64,000 nt of DNA from Paulinella micropora. Lineage: Eukaryota > Cercozoa > Imbricatea > Euglyphida. Below are positions 53,163 through 61,881 of this stretch, piece after piece. The notes beneath the pieces are model-generated. The model worked only from the letters and a program-made list of their open reading frames with translations, had not been told where the DNA came from and made no database searches. Every line of letters starts with the position of its first letter. Positions within the stretch are counted from its first letter, which is position 1. Location: the NCBI GenBank assembly GCA_009731375.1, contig BJOX01000008.1:841103-905102 (forward strand), given 5' to 3'. A program made the position numbers and the translations under genes.

Positions 53163-54621
53163 GACGAAGTCCAGGTCGGCAGCGCCACCAAGCCAGAAGT
53201 CACGACCGTGGTGGAAGTGCTCTGGGGCACCATCTGCCCTGCAGAAGTCAGGCTCAGAACGGCGGTCTGGGCCGGCGCGGGGGCTAACTGAGTGAATAAC
53301 GAGCTGGCCGCCCCTGTCGCTAGCTGGCCGCTGGAGTCAAGGGTCACTAACGCAGTGCTACCGGGCAGGGCGGTCGGTAGATTGAGTGCAGAGGATCCAG
53401 AAGCCGGGGCGGAAAGCGTGCTGGTGCCTCCCGCCCCGCTGAGAGACAGTGAGCTGGCCGCCCTGTCGCGAGCTGGCCTCCCGAGTCCACTGTCACTAAC
53501 GAAGTGCTGCCAGGCAGCGAACTCGGTATCTTTAGCGACGAAGCACCCAGCGCCCCGGCCGGTGTTAGCGACACCAGCGACGTCGCCGCGGGAGGGTCTG
53601 TGTCGATTGTCAGTGCGGTCAGGAAGCCAGTGTTGGTCGCGGTGCTGGCAGCGAGAGTAAGCGAGGCGGACTCTGGCACGAACGTCGGCACAAGGCCACC
53701 GATCTGGCAGCTGGAAGTCACGACGGCTTGAAGCTGCTCGAACACGAGCTTGTGGTACTTGTAAGCGCTGTTGCCAGCAGAAGGGGTCAGAGTGTTCAGG
53801 GTGTACCAGCCCCCTGCCAGACCGGTAAAACGGTTCAGGTCGACATAGGTTGTGTCGTTATCGGAGCCCTGGAGCAACACCTGCTTGGGTGCCAGATTGC
53901 CGGTGAGGTTATTCGCGTTCCATAGGGCAATGGAGGACAGGCGGTGCTTGCGCGGGTTGAATATCTTAACCCACTCGCTGCCTACGCCGTTGACATACGT
54001 GTTAAAACCGGAGGCCCAGTAAGAAAAGGCGTCGTTCAGCACAATCCTGTCTACCCGGTAGTCGGAGTTGGCGTTTGAGGTAGAAGACGACAGGGTCCAC
54101 GAATTCGCGGTCGCCAAAGTGTTTGAAACGGTTGTCCAGCTGCTGTAGGCGGTCGGCCAGACTGGTCCTGTCACTTCGGTCGTCGGTTGCTGTGTGTGAC
54201 TGAGCTGGCCACTGGCGCCGATAGTCACTAGTGACGTGCTGCTTGGTAGAGCGGTCGGCAGCCTGAGCGAAGAAGAACCAGAAGTCGGAGCGGAAAGCGT
54301 GCTGTCGCCGCCCGCCCCCGTCAGCTTGAGCGTCGACGAGTTCACGAGATTCGCGAGCGACACTTGGTGGGGGTTGTTGTAGTTCGTCGTGTGTGAGGCG
54401 AAGGCGGTAGTAGTAGGAGCTCCGACTTGGGCGGCCGTGACTTGGTGAGGGTTGGCGTAGTCTGTCAAGTGACTGCTAAGGCCCGGCGCGCCGTCACTCG
54501 CCCATCTCACGCCCCCGTCGCCGTCCACGAGGACGTCGCCGTTCTGTCCGACCCCCGGCAGCACAAAAGAGTCAGTCGAGCCATCGAGCCGGCGGCGCTT
54601 GTTTCCCCGGCCAGAGTCCAT
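53163..54621 (-). CDS. Fibre-like protein with basic N terminus, frameshifted and cut at its 3' end
   Basis: The minus-strand frame starts at 54621 with a basic motif (NKRRRL within the first 15 residues) and then YANPHQVTAAQVGAP and YNNPHQVSLANL, repeats well known from phage tail fibres. Next come repeated modules ending LP..LPGSTSLVTVDSGGQLATG, with a beta-rich middle (EWVKIFNPRKHR, LSSIALWNANN) that could be a galactose-binding-like domain. Near 53461 the frame shifts: the second of two repeat copies has CCC on the plus strand where the other (53311) has CCCC, so one base was lost in a homopolymer. The other frame continues the same repeats (SALVTLDSSGQLATGA) to about 53163, where GC-rich sequence ends. 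The native C terminus is missing. KRRRL could be a nuclear localisation signal. Confidence 0.7.
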
Positions 54622-54664
54622 TTAGTTTACTAACTCGACAAGAAAAAAAAAAGTTTTAGTTATT

Positions 54665-54883
54665 TTACAGAATCTCGTCTAGGAAATTGTCCACAAAGCG
54701 CATCCGCTCCGCCCAGGTGTCTCCGCCGGGGACGTCTCGCGCGGGGTTGATGCAGGCGCCGTCGCCATAGGGCCTGCAGACGAGCGAGGCCAGGTCCTTG
54801 GGGTCGCCTCTTTTCCCGGTCCCTGACCAATATAGCTGGCCTTCGAAAAAGCAGGCGCCACAGGTAGGACAGACTGCTAACAT
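54665..54883 (-). CDS. Small Cys-containing protein, 72 residues
   Basis: Starts MLAVCPTCGACFFEG with C-P-x-C-G, and later VCRPYGDGACINPARD, giving four or five Cys that could bind zinc. The C-terminal half has GGDTWAERMRFVD. The organisation looks like a small conserved viral or phage protein, but I cannot assign a family with confidence. It is followed in the same direction by the fibre gene over ~45 bp, suggesting coexpression. Confidence 0.6.
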   Translation of the reverse strand: MLAVCPTCGACFFEGQLYWSGTGKRGDPKDLASLVCRPYGDGACINPARDVPGGDTWAERMRFVDNFLDEIL

Positions 54884-54995
54884 TTCGTAATTAATAGAAC
54901 CAGAGGAAAAAAACAGTTTAATTATTTTCTTACTGCTCGGCCAGTAGTGCCCGGACTCTTTGGAAGAACCCGAGGAGACGCCTGTTTACTTCCTC

Positions 54996-55742
54996 CTACT
55001 TTTCCTTCCAGTACTTGTCCTTTAACTTGCGGATGGAGACAACTAGCCTCCGGTATACCCGCATGTCATGTTCAGTTTCAGGCTGAGGCCTTTTGTCCGC
55101 GATATTCCATTCGCCCTGCCATGGGTCACACGGGCCAACACCGGGCACAAGAAGGGGGGGCAAGGACATGTTCTTGCACAGGCGCTCTTTGAAGAAACAG
55201 TCGCAAGACTTCCACACACCAGCCTCCAGCGGCTCGTGGCAGGCTGGATTGACGTATTCCCTAACCACGCCCACGAGCTCGGCTGGCATACCAATCTCCT
55301 CTCCCAGCAGGTACAGACCCTTGTGCTCCGCGGCGGCCAGACAGGCCACGGTGCCCATCAACGGGTCCTCGGCGGGCACGGTCATGACCAGCTGGTCCAA
55401 CACAGAACACTCCGCATAGCGGATATCTTCGTCACAGTAGTATACCATGTCGCCGTGTTCGTTGATGCTGGCGACACTGACCAAAACAAACCTGTGATAA
55501 GCATAATTGGTCATCCGGTAGGATATGTCAACCAGTTCCTTCAACAGGTTTGATAACAGGTCACTCAGCGGGGCGTATATACGGCCTCTGCGCTCGTAGA
55601 AGCGCTCTAAGGCTTGCCTCGCGTGTTCGGGCATCTGCTGGTCAGTGGCTGTGCACGTAAGCGGAGGCAGTACCAGGCGGCGTCGCTTGAGAGGCTGGGA
55701 GTCCGTACCAGCGGCTGTTCGTTTATTCCGCAGAGCGAGCAT
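54996..55742 (-). CDS. Unrecognised protein with nuclear-localisation-like N terminus
   Basis: Frame chosen from ATG 55742 (MLALRNKRTAAG); an upstream in-frame ATG at 55847 would add 35 residues including a Cys pair. The N terminus has PLKRRRLVLP, a basic cluster like that of the protein at 56294 and the fibre protein. The body is acidic and helical with MPAELVGVVREYVNP near residue 165, and ends in a charged helix (MRVYRRLVVSIRKLKDKYWKEK split over the end). A minus-strand neighbour of the small Cys protein and fibre gene. No catalytic motif is recognised. A regulator or virion DNA-associated protein is possible but unproven. Confidence 0.55.
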   Translation of the reverse strand: MLALRNKRTAAGTDSQPLKRRRLVLPPLTCTATDQQMPEHARQALERFYERRGRIYAPLSDLLSNLLKELVDISYRMTNYAYHRFVLVSVASINEHGDMVYYCDEDIRYAECSVLDQLVMTVPAEDPLMGTVACLAAAEHKGLYLLGEEIGMPAELVGVVREYVNPACHEPLEAGVWKSCDCFFKERLCKNMSLPPLLVPGVGPCDPWQGEWNIADKRPQPETEHDMRVYRRLVVSIRKLKDKYWKEK

Positions 55743-56293
55743 CACTTTTCTTTGCAGGTAGGGCGGAGCAATTGCGCGGCGGCACCTAAGACAGAAAAAA
55801 ATCGAATTGAAAAGGGGACAAGCAAATTCAGCGTGTTTTGCGGCCACACGGATATTTTCGCGAAAATTTAGCGTGTTTTTGCGGCGCGGTAAATTTCCGG
55901 GGAGTCAGCCCCAAAAACAGGCAAAGGGAGAACATGGCAATAGGCTCGTTCCGACTCAAGGAACTTTCTGGGTTAGCTGAGAACCCAAGTCTGGGCTCGA
56001 CACGACCGACGACTGGTCTGATGAGGTTGAGGTCGAGGCACGCGCCGGCACAGTCTGGCGACTGCCTTTTTTCCCATATCACTGCCTTTTTTCCCGTATC
56101 AATGCCTTTTTTGTCCGTATCACTGAATTTCGGCCATATCACTGGAGGGACAAAAAGGCAATACGTGCCTGAACCAGCCAAACGGGCACGTGCCGCGACC
56201 CCAACCTAAGCTACCCCCCAGGGAGTAACGGACGGTACCGAGGCCAGCCCACAACCCGAGTCGGCCCCGACCCAGGAAGCACTCCCCAAAAAA
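55743..56293. promoter_or_regulatory. Divergent control region with short repeats
   Basis: Between two outward-facing genes. Contains GCGTGTTTTGCGG twice (55831, 55871), the palindrome ATTTTCGCGAAAAT (55853-55866), and four copies of a ~20-bp unit of the form TGCCTTTTTTCCCATATCA between 56062 and 56150. An inverted copy (CAAAAAGGCAATACG) follows at 56151. A bidirectional promoter, and perhaps an origin, is inferred. Confidence 0.5.
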
Positions 56294-57169
56294 ATGCGCC
56301 GAAAAATTGCAGCCACCACCGACGGTCCCCGCCCCCCCAAGCGCGCGCGCCGCGTCCTGCCGCGCGGCCAGCTGAGCGCGCTCGCCCCGCCGGTTGCCTA
56401 CGTCCCCGCCCCCTGTGACCCGGCCGCCGTGGCCCGGCTGGACGCCGACCGACCCCTGTACAAGGGCATCGACTGGTACGCACTGCTGGTCGAGTCGGCT
56501 GCCAGGGGCTTGAATACCACCGACCGGCGCCTGCGGCTGACCGCCTCGCCCTATCCCTGGAGCCCGCTGGCCATTACCGCGCTGCAGCCAGAGGAAGCGC
56601 CACTGCTCTCCCTGTTGGACCTCGCATTGCTCCGCGTGCCTACCGACCCGTACCGACCCGCCAGCTGGGGCGTGCCCGACCTGCCACTGGAGATGCAGAC
56701 CCTGCATGCCCCGGTGGCCAAGTGGCTGGTCCCGTACATCAAGGACGGGAATGTGGCACGGTTAGTTTGTAGCTACCTGCCCACCCCTGCTTACTACAGT
56801 CCGCTCCCCAAGGGAGCCCTGGCGGGCCTATCCAGCGACGAGCGCGGGGACCTCTACGACCTGATCCAAAAGCTGTGCCCGTTCCACTCCTGGCGGGACT
56901 GGTACGGCGGCCGGGGTAGGAAGCACGAGGCCTTGGCCAAAAACCCCGTCATCCACGAGGCGGAATACCAAAAAGAATGGCTGGGACACCACAGCCCCGG
57001 GGTAGAGGACGAAGATGAACTGATGTACGTCGACCAGGAGAATGCCACCGGAGCCTGGCGCTTCTACCAGCGCTACGAGAGCCTGTACTGGGACGCGGTG
57101 GAGGACCGCCTCAACCGGCGCCTGCAGACTGTTTTCCAGCGCCTAGCTAGAGAGCTCAGCGCCTTGTAG
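56294..57169 (+). CDS. Unrecognised protein with nuclear-localisation-like N terminus, possible relative of the 54996-55742 gene
   Basis: An intact 291-residue frame. The N terminus MRRKIAATTDGP leads to PPKRARRVLPRG, closely resembling the start of the protein encoded at 55742 on the opposite strand (KRTAAGTDSQ, PLKRRRLVLP). Near residue 155 it has NVARLVCSYLPTP, comparable in place and shape with MPAELVGVVREYV of that protein. The rest is aromatic and charged (FHSWRDWYGGRG, WRFYQRYESLYWD) and ends in a helical segment. The two may be distant paralogues with shared N-terminal targeting signals. AATAAA lies eight bases after the stop. No known domain is recognised. Confidence 0.6.
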   Translation: MRRKIAATTDGPRPPKRARRVLPRGQLSALAPPVAYVPAPCDPAAVARLDADRPLYKGIDWYALLVESAARGLNTTDRRLRLTASPYPWSPLAITALQPEEAPLLSLLDLALLRVPTDPYRPASWGVPDLPLEMQTLHAPVAKWLVPYIKDGNVARLVCSYLPTPAYYSPLPKGALAGLSSDERGDLYDLIQKLCPFHSWRDWYGGRGRKHEALAKNPVIHEAEYQKEWLGHHSPGVEDEDELMYVDQENATGAWRFYQRYESLYWDAVEDRLNRRLQTVFQRLARELSAL

Positions 57170-57175
57170 CCGTTC

Positions 57176-57181
57176 AATAAA
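57176..57181 (+). terminator. AATAAA polyadenylation signal
   Basis: AATAAA lies 7 bp after the TAG stop of the preceding gene, in the spacing usual for compact eukaryotic virus genes. Confidence 0.55.
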
Positions 57182-57361
57182 AACACGTTCTGTTATTTCT
57201 GTTATTATTAGCTCCCCCCCCCCCCTAAAACCAGTTGTCGCCAATAGGGGGCGGTGCACCACCCGCCGCACCTGCTGCGTTTTTTTTTTCTTTTTTTGTG
57301 AAGGGCCCCTCTGGTGGCTACAGCCCCCTTTTACCCCCCTGCACAACCCCAACCATAGTCT

Positions 57362-58640
57362 GGACCAGTCGTCAGAAATTTTATCTCTACCTGCGAATTT
57401 TTCACGACTGGTCCAGCCTACACGGGTGCCACCCCTCCGCCTCTTCCAGGAAATTCAGCCTCTAAGTCGAGGCCAGTCGTCACAAATTTTTATCTATACT
57501 GCGAATTTTTCACGACTGGTCCACACTTTGGGTTTTCCCAGGCTAAGGGTGGCACCCCTCCGCTTACCTCCAGGGAATTCAGCTCCCTCTCAAAGTCGGG
57601 GCCAGTCGTCACAAATCTTTATGTATACGGCGAATTTTTCACGACTGGTCCAGCCTACACGGGTGCCACCCCTCCGCTTACTTCCCGGGAATTCAGCCTC
57701 TTTTCACACCCACCCGCTATTCCCGTCATCTTTTCACTGCCTGGGACCAGTCGTCACCGGCCAGGCCCTATATACACTGAGTTCTCACGACTGGCCTCGA
57801 CCGTATTTTTTTCACGAAGGAGGAGCCACTCGGGGTCCACTACGTAACGGCCAAGTGGGGCACAACCACAGTTATTTCCGTAGTTTTTTACCCTCCCGGA
57901 CCAGTCGTCACCAGCCAGACCCTATATATACTGAGTTCACACGACTGGCCTTGACCGTTCTTTTTTCACGAAGGAGGTGGCACCCGCGCACACTATGTAA
58001 CGGCTAAGTGGCACACCCGCCGTTATACCCGTAGTTTTTTTACCTTCCGGGCCAGTCGATGCAAACAAGCTTATATAGAAGCCAGGTTCCCACGACTGGT
58101 CTCAACCGTACTTTTTTCTCAGGCAGGAGGTGGGCACCCGCGTCTACTATGTAACGGCTAAGTGGCACACCCACCGTTATACCAGTAGTTTTTTTACCTT
58201 CCGGGCCAGTCGATGCAAACATACATATATAGGAGCCAAGTTCCCACGACTGGTCTCGACCGTTCTTTTTTTCTGGTGGGAGGTAGCACCCGCGTCCACT
58301 ATGTAACGGCTAAGTGACAATCGCCGCTTAGCCGTTACGTAGTGTGTTCTGGTGTCTCACCTGTTCCCTATTTTTTTACATTCCGGGCCAGTCGATGCAA
58401 ACAGACTTATATAGGAGCCAGGTTCCCACGACTGGTCTCGACCGTTCTTTTTTCTGGTGGGAGGTGGCACCCTGGTTCCACTATCTAACGGCTAAGTGGC
58501 AGTTTCCGCTTAGCCGTTACGTAGTGGGTTCAGGTGCTCCCACCCGTCCCATCTTTTTTTTACCTTCAGTGCCAGTCGATGCAAGCAGACTTATATAGGA
58601 GCCAGGTTCACACGACTTGTCTCGACCGTTCTTTTTTCTG
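57362..58640. repeat. Array of nine spaced inverted repeats, six with TATA-like core
   Basis: Nine modules begin with CCAGTCG at 57365, 57473, 57602, 57747, 57901, 58052, 58206, 58388 and 58572. In each, a left arm ([GA]CCAGTCGT or CCAGTCGATG) is followed ~30-40 bp later by its complement ACGACTGG[TC]; module 1 has perfect 11-bp arms (57362-57372 and 57404-57414), module 9 a mismatch. Modules 1-3 have an A/T-rich core with CGAATTTTTC, and modules 4-9 have TATATA or TATATAG. From module 4 on, each inverted repeat is followed by CGACCGT plus a T run, GGAGG, and CTA[TC]GTAACGG; modules 7 and 8 add an 18-bp hairpin (CACTATGTAACGGCTAAG and complement). Spacing grows from 108 to 184 bp. The array runs into a gap. 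No protein is encoded. Confidence 0.92.
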
Positions 58641-58666
58641 GTGGGAGGTGGCGATGGTAGCAAGGG

Positions 58667-58953
58667 NNNNNNNNNNNNNNNNNNNNNNNNNNNNNNNNNN
58701 NNNNNNNNNNNNNNNNNNNNNNNNNNNNNNNNNNNNNNNNNNNNNNNNNNNNNNNNNNNNNNNNNNNNNNNNNNNNNNNNNNNNNNNNNNNNNNNNNNNN
58801 NNNNNNNNNNNNNNNNNNNNNNNNNNNNNNNNNNNNNNNNNNNNNNNNNNNNNNNNNNNNNNNNNNNNNNNNNNNNNNNNNNNNNNNNNNNNNNNNNNNN
58901 NNNNNNNNNNNNNNNNNNNNNNNNNNNNNNNNNNNNNNNNNNNNNNNNNNNNN

Positions 58954-58985
<32 letters not shown>
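58667..58985. other. Assembly gap (58667-58953) followed by a G run
   Basis: The inverted-repeat array ends at a 287-base gap followed by 32 G. Further modules may be collapsed here. Confidence 0.9.
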
Positions 58986-58986
<1 letters not shown>

Positions 58987-59017
58987 GTGCGTAGCAGATC
59001 CGGCACATAGCCAGCAT

Positions 59018-59256
59018 GAGTGACACGATGGTACGGAGGACTTTGCATCACCGCCCACGTGAAGTGCAGCAGTTTTGCTCTGTCTACCGATGTTTCGCTA
59101 AGGGACGTGAGGGTACAGAGGACTTTGCATCACTGCTCACGTGAAGTGCAGCAGTTTTGCTCTGTCTACAGATGCATCGCTAAGGCACGTGAGGATACAG
59201 ATGACTTTGTATCATCGCCCATGTGAAGTGCAGCAGTTTTGCTCAGTCTGCACTCA
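59018..59256. repeat. 82-bp tandem repeats, almost three copies
   Basis: Copies aligned on CTTTGCATCAC at 59041, 59123 and (as CTTTGTATCATC) 59205, each with GTGAAGTGCAGCAGTTTTGC and CGCTAAGG[GC]ACGTGAGG. Short frames through it are products of the repeat. Confidence 0.85.
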
Positions 59257-60143
59257 TCGAGCAGTCTGCCGCACGCTGAGTCGGCAGCCAACTTTTTTCA
59301 CAAAAAATAATTTGTGGTGGGTATTAATAATAAAAATAAGAAGAATCGCACTTGTGGGACTGTTCCGATGCCACCGCCCACCACAAAATTTTTTATTACA
59401 GATTCTGGTAGCGTGTGTCCTGAAAAGTCAAATGTCACTTTTCCCGACCGGAACGGACCAGCCAATTTTGCAGGGGAAAGCAGCAAAGTTTCGCAGCCAG
59501 AATCATGCCACAGGAAAAATCAAGTGTTTCCTGTCACCTGACGCCACCCGACGTGATAAGGCAGAAACATACAATTCCAAGGGACATTTCGGCATTGCCA
59601 AAATCGCCATCACTATTGCCTTTTTGCACAGGTGGCACAGATGACAGGGAAAATCAGTGTAACACTGCTGGTGGCACCACAGGCGGGTATTACCTTAGTT
59701 GTGGTAATGTATCACAAATGCAACTTTTACTGACTGTGCAGACCGGTTAACTAATGCAAATATATTTATCCGCAAGTGCAAAAATTGCATTTTGTTTTAT
59801 CAGGACTATCGACAATTCTTTTAAAAATATTTACATATATATACATATGTAATAATTAATACAAAATCTACGATAGGCATGATCATATATATTTCCATTT
59901 TGTCCTTTACATATTTTTTAAAAAATAATATCAAAAATCTGCGATATGCCTGATCATGCGTATTTCCTTTTTGTCCCGATCCGGCCCGGCCGGGTAAGTA
60001 TTGCCATTTTGGTACTGTCATATTGGCATTGGACGTGAATATTCACGATCAGCCAAATTTTACGTGTTTTGCGGTGTAACGGCATTTCTGACAATTCTTT
60101 TAAAAATATTTACACATATACATATATATGTACATATATACAT
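59257..60143. other. Non-coding region with short inverted and direct repeats
   Basis: Inverted pair ATAATTTGTGGTGGG near 59307 and CCCACCACAAAATT near 59377. A 43-bp direct repeat (core ATCTACGATAGGCATGATCA or variant) at about 59862 and 59932. GACAATTCTTTTAAAAATAT recurs at 59810 and 60090. No gene recognised. Confidence 0.7.
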
Positions 60144-60182
<39 letters not shown>

Positions 60183-60250
60183 GATGCTGTTGCGGTTGTC
60201 GCTGCTAGTGTTGTTATTGTTGTTGCTGTAACTTGTTGCTGTTGTTGCTA

Positions 60251-60302
<52 letters not shown>

Positions 60303-60337
60303 CATTGTTGCTGTGTCGTTGTTGTTGTTGTTGGTGG

Positions 60338-60405
<68 letters not shown>

Positions 60406-60590
60406 GTTGCTGTTGTTGTTGTTGCTGCTGCTGCTGCTGCTGTTGTTGTTGTTGCTGTTGTTGTTGTTGCTGTTGCTGTTGTTGCTGTTGTTGTTGCTGT
60501 TGCGGTTGTCGCTGCTAGTGTTGTTGTTGTTGCTATTGTTGCTGTTGTTGCTATTGATGATGTTGTTGTTGTTGTCATTTTTGCTGTGTC

Positions 60591-60621
<31 letters not shown>

Positions 60622-60743
60622 GTTGTTGTTGTTGTTGTTGTTCTTGCTGCTGCTGCTGTTGTTGTTGTTGCTGTTGTTGTTGCTGTTGTTGCTGTTGTTG
60701 TTTCTGCTGCTGCTGTTGCTGTTGCTGTTGTTGTTGTTGTTGC

Positions 60744-60789
<46 letters not shown>

Positions 60790-60800
60790 GCTATTGCTGT
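60144..60800. repeat. (TTG)n trinucleotide array, ~650 bp
   Basis: Imperfect TTG/CTG repeats with a duplicated higher-order block (TTGCGGTTGTCGCTGCTAGT at 60190 and 60502). Open frames read poly-Leu, poly-Val, poly-Asn or poly-Gln and are not taken as genes. Confidence 0.95.
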
Positions 60801-60849
60801 CGTTGCTGTTTCGCGCCGCAGCATGTACGACCGCAACATGCGTGCGTAC

Positions 60850-61077
60850 ACACATACATACAAAAAGCAACACCTTTACATACAGACATACATATATATA
60901 TACATACATACATACGTACATACGTACATACATACATACATAGAAACACATACATACATACATACATACATACATACATACATACATACATACATACATA
61001 CATGCTACATACATACACACATACATACGTACATACATAGTTACTAGATAGATAGATATAGATAGATAGATACATAC

Positions 61078-61129
<52 letters not shown>

Positions 61130-61192
61130 TCTCTTCCTTTCTCCTTCTGCTCGCGCCTGTTCGTCCTCCTCTCCTCTCTCCTCTCTCTAGCC
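60850..61192. repeat. (TACA)n and (CT)n leading to the ankyrin gene start
   Basis: TACA repeats to 61079, then (CT)n and CT-rich sequence directly up to TCTCTCTAG|CC before the ATG. The final pyrimidine tract with AG could be a 3' splice acceptor (5' UTR intron or trans-splicing) just upstream of the start. Confidence 0.8.
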
Positions 61193-61291
61193 ATGTCAGG
61201 TCAGAAGTTGGCCCGGGAGGCGGAGAACGGCAACCTGCAGCTCGTCAAGGACCTCTTGGCGCAGGGCGTGTCTGCCGACTCCAAAGACTGG
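61193..61291 (+). CDS. Ankyrin-repeat protein, first coding exon
   Basis: ATG opens MSGQKLAREAENGNLQLVKD, continuing LLAQGVSADSKDW and ending at a strong GTAAGTG donor in phase 0. The pattern A-x-x-G-[ND]-L-x-x-V-x-x-L-L-x-x-G-x-[DS] is the second half of an ankyrin repeat. D-W at the exon end fits the beginning of the next repeat (usually D-x-x-G-x-T-P-L). Ankyrin proteins act as protein-interaction scaffolds. Following exons are not visible before the gap at 61882 and are probably beyond it or outside the window. Confidence 0.75.
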
Positions 61292-61527
61292 GTAAGTGCG
61301 CGAGAGGGAGAGGAGGCAGGCAGAGCTGCAGACACACAGACCAGCCAGGAAAGACGGCACAGTGCAGAGTCTAACCACACAACTACTTGCCAACACAACT
61401 TGTTCAACTATGAATTATTGTGAATGAAACACGTCAAACTGTGCCTTAACAACATAGAACTGGCAGGCAGGGAACACTGTACCGCTAGCTTGAAGTCAGC
61501 TGCATGAGCATTACACATAATATACGG
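61292..61527 (+). other. Intron sequence of the ankyrin gene
   Basis: Unique sequence following the exon-1 donor. No further exon was recognised before the microsatellites. Confidence 0.45.
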
Positions 61528-61547
61528 TTATTTATTGATTTATTCAT

Positions 61548-61630
<83 letters not shown>

Positions 61631-61634
61631 TTCA

Positions 61635-61698
<64 letters not shown>

Positions 61699-61715
61699 TA
61701 CTACTACTACTACTA

Positions 61716-61776
<61 letters not shown>

Positions 61777-61780
61777 CATT
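61528..61780. repeat. (TTTA)n then (ATT)n with a short (CTA)n island
   Basis: About 26 TTTA units to ~61633, then ATT units to ~61778 interrupted by (CTA)n at 61696-61716. Confidence 0.97.
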
Positions 61781-61881
61781 GGACACCGTGATAGCCCAGT
61801 GGTCAAGTTCTACCATCTGGGCCCTGTCGCCAGTTCGATTCCCGTCGGTGCCACCAGTATTTTCATTGAACATACCGGTCT
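61781..61881 (+). repeat. tRNA-related SINE-like sequence, copy 2
   Basis: Begins GGACACCGTGATAGCCCAGT. The word TAGCCCAGTGG fits a Pol III A box and AGTTCGATTCC a B box, about 40 bp apart. The end GGTGCCACCA complements the start GG(A)CACC apart from one extra A, like a tRNA acceptor stem with CCA. The tail AGTATTTTCATTGAACATAC matches the copy at 30.1 kb. An (ATT)n tract abuts the head, and the copy runs into a gap. Confidence 0.75.

Larger units (their letters stand above)
53163..57200. mobile_element. GC-rich virus-like block, partial
   Basis: An abrupt change to GC-rich, intronless, closely spaced genes: a fibre-like gene, a small Cys-containing protein, and two unrecognised proteins with basic N termini. 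The fibre gene argues for a viral origin distinct from the AT-rich block. No capsid, ATPase, polymerase or integrase gene is visible. The block runs to the AATAAA after 57169 and is followed by the inverted-repeat array, which probably belongs to it. Confidence 0.45.

Noticed and set aside
53292-55553. Plus-strand frames opposite the fibre gene and the 54996-55742 gene
   Set aside because: Shadow frames in GC-rich coding DNA; the minus-strand products have recognisable repeats and motifs.
57362-58640. CRISPR array reading of the nine modules
   Set aside because: The sequence between arms and between modules is conserved rather than unique, and spacing drifts from 108 to 184 bp.
60060-61194. 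Poly-Asn/Gln/Thr, poly-Leu and poly-Val frames
   Set aside because: All come from one (TTG)n array read in different frames and strands; no start context or flanking domain.
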